Origin: Euryodendron excelsum
Lineage: Eukaryota; Streptophyta; Magnoliopsida; Ericales; Pentaphylacaceae
NCBI GenBank assembly: GCA_033060915.1
Contig: CM065394.1
Coordinates: 13,271,001-13,335,000, forward strand
Reading direction: 5' to 3'
Length of the DNA: 64,000 nt
Numbering within the stretch: position 1 is the stretch's first letter; every line of letters starts with the position of its first letter. Of the stretch, positions 47,252-58,948 are shown in pieces. A program made the translations under genes and the position numbers. Under the pieces are notes generated by a model, which saw nothing but the letters and a program-made list of their open reading frames with translations, was not told the DNA's origin and made no database searches.

Positions 47252-50200
47252 TGTCACGCCCAGATTTTTCGCACTCGAGGAATACTCACACAAGCAGGAA
47301 AAATGTTGTACTCTCTCGTTAGAACTCACCCTCCTAAAAGAATGAGTGCGACTAGGTTCGAATTGAAAAATTGGTTTGAATAAAGGGCTTTTGAAAATTA
47401 TTTGGAGTCGCCACCTAACTTAATTAAGGTGAGTTAGGTCACCTAAAAACTAAGAATAATCCGAAAACTACACTTAGGGTTTTTGAAAAATAATTTTGAA
47501 AATATCTCCTCAAGAGAGGGTTTCTAAGAAAACAGGTTGTTTGGCAACCTTTGAAAAACATTTAGCCCTTTTTTAGAAAGATAACTCCGTTTGGTCTTTG
47601 AAATTAGTGATCCTAGGTTCGGAGGTTGGTTACGTGTAGGGAAGATGCACTAAGCTATCACCCTACCCCGCCCTTTCGGTACCTACATGCCAATCTACCC
47701 TAGATTCACCTATAAGAGTCTTCAACTAACTATTGGTCAATCCTATCCATTTTAGAAAAACAATGTCTGAATAGAAACTAACATGATGCATGATATGCAA
47801 GTGCAATAGAAGAGAATTGAAAAGTAGATTTAAAAAGAGATTGGTTTGAAATTAATTTGATTTGAAAATAGATTTGAAGAGATGGAATTGAAATTGGAAA
47901 GTTTGAAAATTTGGAAATAGAAATTTGAAAATAGAAATTTGAAATTGGAATTTTAGATTTGAAAAGATTTTGAAAACCGCACCCATGAGGGTGGAATTGG
48001 AAGTTTGAAAAGTATTGTGACCGCACCTATGGAGGTTGCCTACATATCCCTTTGGGGGAATCAGGTCAGTCGTAGTTCGGACCGGAGTCCGATTGAAAAG
48101 AGATTGATTTGAAGAGAGAAATTGGATTGGGAGAAAGAGATTGAATTGAAAATTGGATTTGATTTAAGACTAGAAGAGGAGATTGGAAATTGAAATTGAG
48201 AAGATTGGACTTGTTTTGGAAAGATTGATTTTGGAAAGACTGGGTTTTGGGAAGAAGGAGGTTTAGGAAACCTAGACTTGAGATTAAGAAAGATTGGATT
48301 GGAATGTTGGATTTGGAAGATTTAGAAAGATTTGGAAACTTGGAATTTAGGAAAGATTTGGATTAGGAAAGTTTTGAATTAGGAAAATGTTATTTTTGGA
48401 AAGTTTTAGGTTTAGGAAAGTTTCAACTTAGGAAAGTTTTGAATTAGGAAAGTTTTCAAATTAGGAGAGTTTCGAATTTAGAAATGTTTGAAAAAGGGAA
48501 GTTTTGATTTTGGAAAGTTTTGAAAACAAGGAAGTTTTGAAAATAAGAAAGTTTCGTTTTGGGAAAGGTTTGAAAAAGGAAAGTTTTCAATTTAGGAAAT
48601 GTTTGAATTAAGAAAGTTTTAAATTAAGAAAGCTTTGAGTTTAGAAAAGTCTTAGATTTGGAAAGATGTTGAAGTTTTGGAAAGTTTAGAGTTTAGAAAG
48701 ATTTGGGTTTAGAAAAATTTAACTTAAGAAAGTCTTGAATTTAGGAAGCTTAGAATTTTAGAAAGATTTGAAATTTAGAAAGTTTAGGATTTAGAAAGTT
48801 TTAGAGTTTGAATTTTAGAAAGTCTTGAAATTAGGAAAGGCTTGAGTTTAGGAAAGATTTGAAAACTTAGGTTTAAGAAGTTAAGATTTGAAAAGAGGGT
48901 AGAATTAGGAAAGGGCTGAATTAGGGAAAATTTGAAAGTTGAGTTTTAAAATTTAGGAAATATTTTTATGTTCAAGTTTTGGAAACTTAAGATTTAGGAA
49001 AGTGGAAGTTTAGGAAGGATTTGAATTAAGAAAGAGTTGGATTTTGAAATTTAAGAAAAGATTTAAAATTTAAGTTTAGGAAACTTATGGTTTAGGAAGG
49101 AATTGAATTAAGAAAGGTTTGGATTAGGAAGGGATTGGATTTGGTTTCTAAAAGAAAAGATTTGATTTTGTTTCCAAAAACGGAAGACGGGATCTAGTTT
49201 TCTAAACGGGGAGATTTGATTTAGTTTCCTAAAGGGAAGATAGGATTTGGTAAGGATTTGGAAAAGGAAATTCTAGAAACCCTAGATTTGGAAAATTATC
49301 GTCTTGACATAGAAAACAGGTTTTGGAAACATGTATATTTTTTATGTAGAAAACAAAAGATTTTGGAAACCTAGGTTTGGGGTAAAGTTTGAAAACCATG
49401 TTTTTGGGAAGAAAATTTAGGGTTTCCTAATTGTGGGTTCTAGGGCTTGACTTGGGCTCTAAGGAAATGGGATTTTTAGAAAATGCGTTTTTTGAAACGA
49501 AGGTTTTGGAAGGAAAACCTAGAGGGGAATTTCTAGAAGGAAGATTTTGGAAAAGAGAGTTTTTGGAAAGATTTTTAGGAGAGATTTTTTTTAGGAAAGT
49601 GAATCTAGGGGGTGATTTTAGAAAGTGAATTTTGAGGAAAAGATTTTGGAGAGGAGTTGAAAAAGAGAGTTTTGAAAAATAGATTTTGGAAGGGAGTTTT
49701 TGAAAACAATTTTGAAGAGGGGAGTTTTAGGAAAGTATGTTGAAAAAGAGATTTTTAGGAAGAGATTTTTAAAGAGAGTTTTTAGAAGGTGTAAAAACAT
49801 CTCACTTTCCTAAAGCAATTCTAACCATAAAAGGGCTAGAACCACTTTAGGAAAGCGGTTTTGAAAACAACAAGATTCGAAAATATAGACCATAAAAGGT
49901 CACTTTTAATGTAACACTTTCCTAAAGCAATCCTAGCCATGGAAAGGCTAGAATCACCCTAGAATTGTGGTTTTGAAAACATGTTTTTGAAAAAGAGATT
50001 TTGATGCAATTTTGAAAACAAGTTTGAAAACGTTTTGAAAAACAACTTTGAAAACGGTTTTTGGAAGATGCAAGACTATGATATGCACAATGTAATTTGG
50101 GGTCGTGAACATACAACGTTAAGGCTTCACAATATAATTAAGGGGGCCGGACCCACGTGGTCTTTGGTTAGACTAGAAGAAAGGCCCCAACACGGTGACT

Positions 50201-50670
50201 CTCCAATAGCCCAATCCTACACATGGACCAGGAATCCCCTTGTTTCAAGCATGCAAAGAAAGGGTGGGAAAGAGATGGGGGATTAAAATAGAGAAAACCC
50301 AAGTGGGTTGGAGAGAGAAGAGAGAGGGGGAAAGTGCAGAAACTTAAATAGGGAGCCTACCTTGTATCTTATTTATTTTGCGCGTCGTGCTGTCTTCAGC
50401 CTTCGGTCTTGATCTTCGTCTTTCGTCTTCAAGAGTTGTCTTCAAGCTTCGGGTTGCAACTCCTCCAGTCTTCAAAAGATGGTTGAAGGCTAGTGTATGA
50501 GTATATAGGGGAGTGTGTAAGTGTATAGGAGGTTAGGGTTTGTGTAGGGTGGCTAGGATATGGAGAACCTAAGGAAACTAGGATTTTTGGAGGTACTCGA
50601 GCTCTGTATATCGAAATATAAGGTTCTTAGGTTAAGTTTGCAGCCCCTTTTCACGTTGAATAAGGCTCTA

Positions 50671-50792
50671 TATTTATAGAAGTTGGACAAACCTGGCGCC
50701 TGTTGCAGTGGCGCCAGGGCAAAATTTCACTTGGCGCCACTCCTAGTGGCGCTAGTCCAATTCTTGGCTTGGCGCCACTACTAGTGGTGCCA
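50671..50792 (-). promoter_or_regulatory. LTR core promoter of F 3' LTR
   Basis: TATTTATA (TATAAATA on minus) with four GGCGCC-type sites upstream. Confidence 0.75.
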
Positions 50793-50999
50793 CCCACTTA
50801 GGAAACTTTATAAGTCGGCAAGCAACGTATCTTTGACTAGATTTGGGCGCCTGTACTAGTGACTACCATGCAATCTTTAGTTTGGCTTCACTAGGAGTGA
50901 CTCCGGAAAGTCCAGGAATGATTTGAAGGAGCCGGGAATGACTCGGGGGGCCGGAAAGAAGCAGGAACACTTAAATAGTGTCCTGGAGGTATTTGACTC

Positions 51000-51640
51000 A
51001 AAAAGTGAGAATAAGATGTGTCGGAATGGTCGATTGGGCCTTTAGGGGCAAAACGGTCAATTGAATCGAAAAACTGCCGGGACAGACTCAGACTATCCCG
51101 AAAGAAGATTGGGGATCTGGAAAAATTATTTAGAATGTTCCCAGAGGTTGCCGGTTTGATTTCCAGAGCCGGTGTGGTCGGAAAAGGAGACTGGCCCACC
51201 AGGGGCAAAACGGTCATTTTGCACCGGGTTGGCCAGAACTGACTCGGAATGATCCGGGAAGATAAGGAAAGGCTGAGAATACTACAAGAAGCATTCTCGG
51301 GAGGTTACCGGTTTGATACCCAGAGGCAGTGTGGTCGGAAAAGGAAACCGGCCCACTAGGGGCAAAACGGTCATTTTGCACCGGGTTGGCCAGAACTGAC
51401 TCGGAATGATCCGGGAAGATAAGGAAAGGCTAAGAATACTACAAGAAGCATTCTCGAGAGGTTACCGGTTTGATACCCAGAGGCGGTGTGGTCGGAAAAG
51501 GAAACCGGCCCACTAGGGACAAAACGGTCATTTTGCACCGGGTTGGCCAGAACTGACTCGGAATGATCCGGGAAGATAAGGAAAGGCTGAGAATACTACA
51601 AGAAGCATTCTCGGGAGGTTACTGGTTTGATACCCAGAGC
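51000..51640 (-). repeat. 157-bp tandem repeats, F 3' LTR
   Basis: Four units at an exact 157-bp period (see CCGGTTTGAT positions in the LTR entry); the inner units are nearly identical to one another, suggesting recent duplication or conversion. Confidence 0.92.
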
Positions 51641-51769
51641 CGGTGTGGTTCTCGGGGCATTCGGATGCTTAGGGGCAAAATGGTCATCTTGACCGGAAAA
51701 GGTCCAAAGGGTAGTTTGGTCATTTTTCACTAAAGTGGGCTAACAGACACTGGTGTTGACCTAGGTTTT

Positions 51770-52262
51770 GAGTGTTTCCGCCACTCTAACGGTGTGAGTA
51801 TTTCTGCTACTCGGACGGGGTTGATGATTTGTGAGTATTTCCGCTACTCTAACAGTTTTGTGAGTATTTCCGCTACTCTAACGGTTCCGTGAGTATTTCC
51901 GCTACCCTAATGGTTTCGTGAGTATTTCCGCTGCTCTAACGATTTTGTGAGTTGTTTCGCTACTTGGACTGTCTCGAGGAATAAACTGTTTTGAGAGTAG
52001 GACTGGAAGGGGTCTTACCGTCTCCGAAGAGACATGCCTGCATTGGAACCGTCTCGAGAGTCGGTTTGGAAAGGGGTCTTACCGTCTCCGAGGAGACATG
52101 CCTGGATTGGAACCGTCTCGAGGAATAAACTGTCTCGAGAGTGGGATTGGAAAGGGGTCTTACTGTCTCTGAGGAGACGTGCCTGGATTGTGAGTGTTTC
52201 CGCCACTCTAACGGTTTTGTGAGTATTTCCGCTACTCTAACAGTTTTGTGAGTAGTTTCGCT
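51770..52262 (-). promoter_or_regulatory. MSA-like array, F 3' LTR
   Basis: Six to eight units with CTCTAACGGTT, CTCTAACAGTT or CCCTAATGGTT. Those with intact CTAACGGTT agree with the YCYAACGGYYA consensus; the decayed ones differ mostly by single transitions. Confidence 0.45.
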
Positions 52263-52508
52263 ACTCGGACCGTCTCGAGGAATAAACTGTCTCGAGAGAG
52301 GGATTAGAAAGGGAATTGGAAAGAAACAATGCCCCTAAGAGCATTTTGGTCATTTTGCCTTTATTTGGGCTTGATAGGCCCGCGAAGCGATGAAAAGATG
52401 AAATTTAGACCTAGAGAAATGGTTTCGATTGAAATATGCCCACAATGACTTAGAAACAAGTCTGGATGGAGTGTAGACTGCCGAGCGGTAAAAAATGGGG
52501 TGCTTACA

Positions 52509-52533
52509 GCTGCCCCTCTTTTTCTGTCTTTGT
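52509..52533 (-). other. Polypurine tract, element F
   Basis: Complement of GCTGCCCCTCTTTTTCTGTC directly inside the 3' LTR. Confidence 0.85.
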
Positions 52534-52699
52534 TTGTCAAGGACAGAAAACGATAAAAGTAAGAGTCCCATGTTGACCGCGAGGCCGTCGGAGGGACGGA
52601 TACTGAGATTCTTTCGACAACGGGGGTCGAAAACGGATAACAGGCCAAAATGGCCTTCGAAAACATGTTTTGGCGGGAAAAAGGGCAAAACTGCCCAAA

Positions 52700-53851
52700 A
52701 TTTAGAACTGGCGGCACTAGCAGTGGCGTCTTTGGCAATAAAGCACTGGCGCCTCTGCTAGTGGCGCCAGGCTTAAGGTTAAAAATCATAAAATTTCTGG
52801 TTCGAACAATTACGGGATTTGAAGAGTTTTTAGAGAATCCGAGAGTCTTCAAGTGGAAATCGACTTGAACCTTGAAGGAGCACTCCTTAGGGACCGTGGG
52901 TGATTGCCGGAAGGAGTGCACGTCGCCGGAAAAGTCGCCGGAGGAGAAGATTTCGCCGGAGAACTTCCAAAAGGTGAGTTTTCAAATTTTGTTGATCTTG
53001 ATGTGTAGAACTTCGGTTGAATCATGTGAATAGTGGAAATTAATGTTTTGATATGTTTTGAACACTTTGGTGATGTTGTTTTTTCATTTTGATGGTTGTT
53101 TGATTGAATTTGAGTGATTATATGTAAATGTGTGAAGGGGGTTTTCTGCAGGAATAGGAAATTTGTTCCTATAAGCATGGGTATTGGGTTTTCTGGCCAT
53201 GTTTTCGTGCCATATGCCTTAGAAAAATTTGTTTGACAACCGTATGAAGTTTCGTGATTTTTTGAAAACTCGGTGAATTTTTTATTTTTTAAAAAATAGA
53301 AAAATATTTAGAAAATTAGAAAAAATTAGAAAATTCAAGAAATTGATGAAATTTTTAAAGTTTGAAATTTGGAAAAATGTAGGAATATTTTGAAAACATT
53401 TGAGGTGATTTTGAAAAATTTTGGAAGCCTTTTGAAAACCATTGATTTATTTGAAAAATAAAACATGAGTTTTGAAAATTTTGAAAAATTGAAAAGTGTG
53501 CAGGGGTGCCATTGTTACGTGATTGTGGCGTTGGAAGCTGTATATTTCGTGTTTTGTGTTGATGTCATGGGTGTTGTAGGGGCCATTTTTAAACGGGACT
53601 CTGCCGAAATTTTTAGAAATTATGGAAAGAGGTGGTTAAAATCTTAGAAATAAATCTTTTTGAAGGGAAAAGGCAGAGAACCCTTGAGATGTGATTTGGA
53701 GTTAGAAAACCAAGATGTGTGAAAATTTTGTTTTTGATTTGTTATTCAAAATCCTTTATTTGTTTTGCGTTATTTGTTTGTTTTATTTTACTGTTATTTA
53801 AACTACATGGATGGTATATTAACATCACTTACCTTGGCTTACCTTTTCAGG
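52700..53851 (+). promoter_or_regulatory. Probable promoter, 5'UTR and 5'UTR intron of the antisense PMD gene, element F
   Basis: GGCGCC/GGCGTC cluster at 52706-52770 (CTGGCGCC, GTGGCGCCAG), weak TATA-like CATAAAAT near 52787, then a GC-richer exon with repeated CGCCGGA (52910-52960). Donor CCAAAAG/GTGAGTT at 52973/52974, 877-nt A/T-rich intron, acceptor ACCTTTTCAG/G at 53850. ATG follows at 53852. Layout matches A (10209-11340). Confidence 0.55.
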
Positions 53852-55697
53852 ATGACAGATGTAGGTGATGACGGTTCTGAGAGGAGACGCCGCTCAGGAA
53901 AGGCGGCCCGGACAGATTCTGCTGGCGGCTCTAGCCGATCTAGAGGTAGTCGACGATCTACCGGACGATCTTTATCTAGCCAGAGCGGGCAGGTGAGTAG
54001 ACCACCTGTCGACCCTTTTCCTCCGATTGAGTAGGCTTTTGCTGAGGAGATTGATGCTGAGGAGGAGGTACCGGGCCTAGGGGACCAGGTGACCGGCTAT
54101 GGGAGAGCTTCTTCCAGGCATAGACAGACAAACGCCGACTTGGGAGATCTGCAGATGCCAGATGTTCCACCACTTGGGGATCTGGCCTATCATCCTAGTG
54201 TATACTCCAGACAGCATTTGCCACCTCTGCGGGTACATACAGCTTTCCGAGGGGCTATTCATCAGATTTTTATGACCATGCAGCAGGCTGCCCCATCATA
54301 CCGCGCTTTCTTGGCAGAGATCGGGTTTGGCGCCTTTATGGGATTACAGGCTAACCGCCTGAACCGGCATTTGGTACTGGCACTTGTTGAGAGGTGGTTC
54401 AGGGAGACTGGGACCTTCCATTTTGTCGGCTTCGAGTTAGGCCCCACTCCTTTAGATTGGGCGATTATTACAGGACTCTCCTTTGTCGACCGGCGGATCA
54501 CCTTGCACCCGGTCAGCAGGGACGAGGCCTGTTTGCTGTTGGACTTGCCTCAGCCTGAGCGTTCTACCTTCCCAGTCTCTTGGATTAGTCAGGGTGAGAG
54601 TACTTTTGCTACTGAGCCATCGCCTGCCAGGTGGGATATCATGAGACGGGGACTTGTGTTGTACATCATCTTTAGCTGCTTCTGCAACAACAACAAGTCA
54701 CTCGTGCCGTGCCGTTTGGTGAGTATAGTAGCCGATCTGGGAGCTTTGTCTGAGTTGGACTGGGGGTCCTTTTCTTTTGGCTGCTTTCTTCGATCGATGC
54801 GGGTTCGGACTTCTTCTCGCTGGGGCAGCATGACTAGCTTTTAGCCCTTCCTTGTCTGGTGAAGTTACGAGTACCTGCTAGTGCGTCGCCCTGCAGTTGT
54901 TGAGGATGATCTCTATCCTCGTGCTTTGAGGTGGGCTCGTGACCGGGTTGCCCAGTGATCGGAGATTACTGACTTCGTGACGCTCCGGGCTAACCTGGAG
55001 CTGATTGAGGCGAGGGACGTGACCTGGCGGCCCTTCATTAGATCAGTCCATTACGAGACAGTCCGGTACCTGGTCCCGTTGTCCTTATCGAGAGCTGCTT
55101 TTCTCAGTGATGACACTTGGGAGTCCTACCTTGGAGAGCGACATTGGCGGTAGTTTCACAAGGAGTTTCGATCAGCAGGAGCTCCGCCAGAGTATATGTT
55201 TGGAGCCCTGGTGGCAAGAGTGCCTATCCCCTACCAGAAGCACCAGCCAGGTGCCGAGTTCTTGCTTCCTCCAGATACGGATTACGCTGCACACTTTGGA
55301 GCCCATTCTGTTGGTGCCTTCACCTGGTTTGTGGTAGTAGTCGGCGGGTACGCTGTTGGCCAGGAGGTGGTTGACCTATGGCGCCGTGCTGGAGGATATG
55401 TGCCCCAAGCCGAGTTTACTGCTGTGAGAGACCAGAGAGACCGGTATCAGATGGAGCGGGACCAGTACCAGGCCGAGGTGGCTTCCCTGACGGCTCAGTT
55501 ATCTCAGATGGGTGGTGGGGGGGTAATTTATTCTCTCTTAGCTCCTTATTGCTCTGCTATTTCTTAGCTCCTTTTGCTTGCGGCTGATTTTGGTTCTATC
55601 TTCCCTACAGGATGGTGGTGCTTCGAGTAGTTATCCACCTCCTCCGATGCCGGGCTTCGGGGATTTTGATCCAGATGACATCAACTTCGACCTGTGA
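53852..55697 (+). pseudogene. Plant mobile domain (PMD) protein gene, antisense in element F; stop codons
   Basis: Exon 1 53852-55522, intron 55523-55610, exon 2 55611-55697 (DGGASSSYPPPPMPGFGDFD..). N-terminus TDVGDDGSERRRRSGKAART is basic and Ser/Arg-rich, likely nuclear. The PMD core (about residues 145-215) has NRLNRHLVLALVERWFRETG, TFHFVGFELG, TPLDWAIITGLSFVDRRI. The middle has DVTWRPFI and YETVRYLVP; the C-terminus has a probable coiled coil (AVRDQRDRYQMERDQYQAEV) and a Pro-rich tail. The frame is open end to end except for stops at 54032 (CAG to TAG), 54842, about 54862 (TGG to TGA), about 54956 (CGA to TGA) and 55151 (CAG to TAG). PMD proteins of the MAIN/MAIL1 type act in transposon silencing and gene control; a role in escaping silencing is inference. 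Confidence 0.85.
55523..55610 (+). other. 88-nt intron in the antisense PMD gene of element F
   Basis: GGGGG/GTAATTT to TTCCCTACAG/GAT, phase 0, same place and exact size as in A (8450-8537). Confidence 0.7.
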
Positions 55698-57560
55698 TAG
55701 ATGCCCCTTGTGGAGACTTTGATCCTCTTTTGCCCCTGGTCCCTGAGTTGTATTTATGTTAGACAGTTTTATTCTGATATTTTGTACAAAAACGAATGTT
55801 TATGGTACTTAGATGCATGGATAGATAGATACATTTATGATCTTTACAGCTAAGCATATGATCAAATGCATGTGATGTATGATGATGTTAGATATTTATT
55901 ACATGAGTTGATATTGGTGACTTCTATTTCTATAGGGAGTTATGTCCTATATATGTAAAGCTCATGCTGATTTTTTTTTATTTTTTTTTTAACATATGCA
56001 CAAGTTAGAAATATGTTAATAGAATGACACAGGGTGCTGTTAGACTTGTAGCCTTGGGAATGGTAACTCCCTCCTCTTCAGGGGTTTAGCCTCTCTTCTG
56101 GCTCAATCCTACCTCGATTGGATGATAGCACTTCGTACCTTTCTCAACCTCTTGACTGCCCCCCAACTTTCTATCCCAGGGTTAGTGTATAGGGTTATTG
56201 GGCTAAGACTCTCGACTCTCGGAGTTTTAGCAACCGCTTACCTGACCTTTGGCAGAGCGATAAGTGGCCAGTCATTTCAATCCGAGAAGACTTTATTTAG
56301 GACCATAATGTAGGCTAGGTTATAGGGTTTTAGAAACAACGGGATATGTAGCCTCAAATTCAATGTTGTTTTCAGCAAGGTTTAGATCCATACTGTCCTT
56401 AACCATTTTTCAGTAAGATTAGCATCCTCCCTCTTTTTTTTTTTTTTTCAGCTTTGGCAACGTATCTAACTCATTTAGATCAGGCAATCTATTTTCAATC
56501 AGAGGGGACTTTAATAGAGTTGTAATGTAGGCCATGGTTTCAGGGTTTTGCAAGAAAGGGTAAAGGCTCAAACCTATTGTACCTACTGGGTTTCCTTGTA
56601 ACCTAGGATCACCTTTAAATTTCCTTCTTGCTTTTGACCATATATTTCTCAGGGTGAAGATAATGTTTTCTGTCACCCCTTCTATAGACTTTTTGAGATA
56701 AACATGACTTTCTTCTCATTTGATCTTCTCATTATGCTTTTGAAGATAACTCAATCATAATTTTCTTCAGGCCTTTCCTTAAAGGATTTGTTTTTTTTTT
56801 TTTTTTTTTTTTTGGCCTCTTGCCCCTTGGCAACTCCTTTCTTTTGCTTTTTCTTTCTATTTCTTTTCTTTTCTTTTATAAAACGAAACAATTATTTAAC
56901 CCTTTTCCCTTAAACCTTTTCCTTAGTAGTTCAACATACCCGGTGTGGGCGGTAATCCCTAGGTTAGGGTTTTGTTAAGAAAAGATAAGTGGCTCAACGG
57001 GTTTGGCAAGGGGTTACTTTTGACTGTGTGGGAAATGAAATGAGGGTCTCTCTTCACTTTGAATTAGATTGCTTGATCCATAGAGTTTTCAACACTATCC
57101 TAGCATGATAGAGGTGGACACCACTCTAGAGTTCTCAACTATTGTCTGCCCCAATGTGGGGAGGACAATCTTGGATTAAGGTTAACAAAGAAAATTTTCA
57201 CTTTTTGCGAGGCACTAAGGGTTAAGCAAAGGGAATATGAGCACATTTAGTTATTTCTTCAGTTATTTATTCTTTATATGTGGGGGAATGAAAGATGGCT
57301 CCTCTTCCTCTTGATAAACTGGCCACACATCGCTTAGCCTCAGAGTCTTGCAAGTGCTGCCTTTGGGTAGTATCCTCACTCATCCTTATTCTCTCTCTCT
57401 GTGGAAGGCTAGTCATTTGGTGAGTAGTTAACTCATGCTATCATCCCTTCAAGTTGGATCATTCCATAAGACAAACCATGCCCCTTGCGTAGAAAGTAGT
57501 CACTATTCCCAGGGAGGACAAGACAACAACAATGGAATAAAAGACTGTCATTTGATTATT
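55698..57560. other. Non-coding spacer of element F
   Basis: Homologous to A 6423-8362 and E 28201-30650. Contains two degenerate ~215-bp repeats marked by TAATGTAGGC (about 56307 and 56523), poly-T runs at 56430 and 56790, no pol. A frame ending GQSFQSEKTLFRTIM (56122-56313) is also readable in A (7754-7948) and less so in E; I treat it as shared sequence, not a gene. Confidence 0.65.
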
Positions 57561-57689
57561 ATTATTATTTTTACGAAAAGCATAAGGTTCTTAGGCAATA
57601 AGAAAATGTAAACATTAATTTAAAAACAGTAAGTAAAAGGGATAGAAAGAAAGTGGGTGAAACCACCCCTCTCTTGTACGCTTGTGCAA

Positions 57690-58135
57690 GGAACCCATTT
57701 TTAGTAAGGTCTTGGGCCTGTGCCCTCGTCTGCATTCCATCCACGGTTGAGATTTTCAACTAAGGCAGGATAGGTAAATGCTTCTCCCGGAGTTCCAAGT
57801 GGGTTGGCAGTGATGATCTAATCGTCAGCTTTCTTGATTGTTTTGGCCTTCATTTGTTTGCTCCCGAGTTTCTCTAACAAACCACTCGGGCGATTCATAT
57901 TCGTCCAGCTCGATAGGTCGTGCCCAGGGTTTTCTGCTCTAGCCTCCATTTGGGGCTCGATGCTCCTCAGGTGTACATAATGGGGGATTCTTATTATGGA
58001 GTTTAGACAGTTCCTCATCAATTTTCTTCATAGACTCGTATGCAAGTTTGTCTTTGGGGGTCGGCATCTCATTGGGGTTATATCGTGACCAGGCATCTTC
58101 GCATTCCATTTCCTTTCCGTCCTTGAATATATCTC
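57690..58135 (-). pseudogene. Remnant of the acidic gag extension, element F
   Basis: Short minus-strand frames with MKKIDEELSKLHNKNPPLCT (near 58040) and, at the far end, a stretch NGFLAQAYKRGV that corresponds to the sequence just after the acidic frame in A (6423-6460). Much shorter than A's version and broken by frame changes. Function unknown. Confidence 0.4.
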
Positions 58136-58948
58136 TTAGCATGCAGCAAAACAAACCTTGTTGTTATCAAACTTTGTAATGATGTTGACAGCATGGTCCA
58201 GTGGAGGGTTTGCAGAGCTGTTTGGAGAAGGATTTGCTGGTCGTACCCCAATGATCTTGTTATCTATCAGGTCTTGAATCTTATGCTTGAGGGCCAAACA
58301 ATCTTCAGTATCATGTCCTTGGCTATCCGAATGATACTTACAGCTTGCTGCAAATTTGAAATAATGAGGCAAGGGATTGGGCTGGGGTCGAGCAGGTACA
58401 GGTTTCAGATACCCAGCTGCTAAAAGGCCAAAATAAACAGCGGTCTGTGAGCACGCAAGTTTTGTAAATGTCCGCTTCTTCCCATTTGTTTGCCTAGTCC
58501 GAGGAGGTATTGCAGATGCTTTTGATGATTGGGGACCACGTTTTGGTGAGGTCGCAGCTGGGTTGATGGTTTGGGAATTGAAAGGGCTTCGGGTTCTATG
58601 CTTCAAAATGGGACCATTTTCGGTAGCAAGGCCAAAAGGGTCGGGATGACATCTGAAGGAAAGGTCATATAATCCTTGTGTTTGGTTAGGGGTTGGTTTA
58701 GAAGGCATTCGAACAAGGCCCTCGGCCCGGGGAGGTCGTTGGGAAGCAATGGTGGCGGCATAGTCATGATCTTCCTTCTTTATCCTTTTTTGTCCATCAT
58801 AGGTTTGGGCCTGCAAGGACTCTGCTTGCTCTCGAGTTGTGTGGGATAAGAGTGAGGAAAGCATGCCTTCCATTTTGGTCATCTTATGCTTGACTCCCCT
58901 TGTCTCTGCTAGTAACTGAGTTAAAGTATCAAGAGTAAGCAATTCCAT
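58136..58948 (-). pseudogene. gag: gag with deleted capsid core, element F (270-codon open frame)
   Basis: ATG at 58948 lies 31 bases after the putative splice acceptor (GGTTTTAG/G at 58980). The open frame has an N-terminal helix-like region (MELLTLDTLTQLLAETRGVK), a Pro/Ser-rich basic middle, then LAAGYLKPVPARPQP and the CKYH..H....C motif followed by LALKHKIQDLIDNKIIGV. The capsid core present in A (ALQWF.., RWREAAAQ) is missing; the two flanks are fused in frame. The frame has no stops, which is unusual here. The product could still bind nucleic acid but not form a normal capsid; that is inference. Confidence 0.75.

Larger units (their letters stand above)
47252..52508 (-). repeat. 3' LTR of element F (5257 bp)
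   Basis: Ends TGTCACGCCC and GGGTGCTTACA. GGCGCC cluster 50694-50792, TATA 50671-50678 (minus), 157-bp repeats at 51000-51640 (CCGGTTTGAT at 51151, 51308, 51465, 51622), CTCTAACGG array 51770-52262, three hairpin units near 51970-52190, G-poor tract 48110-49800. Confidence 0.94.

Noticed and set aside
54262..54831. Minus-strand ORFs inside the F PMD gene
   Set aside because: Shadow frames of a real gene; the opposite strand has introns, domain match and codon alignment with A.
56122..56313. Shared frame ending GQSFQSEKTLFRTIM downstream of the PMD gene
   Set aside because: Seen in A and F and partly in E, but the start is not conserved and it overlaps the ~200-bp repeat; more likely non-coding.
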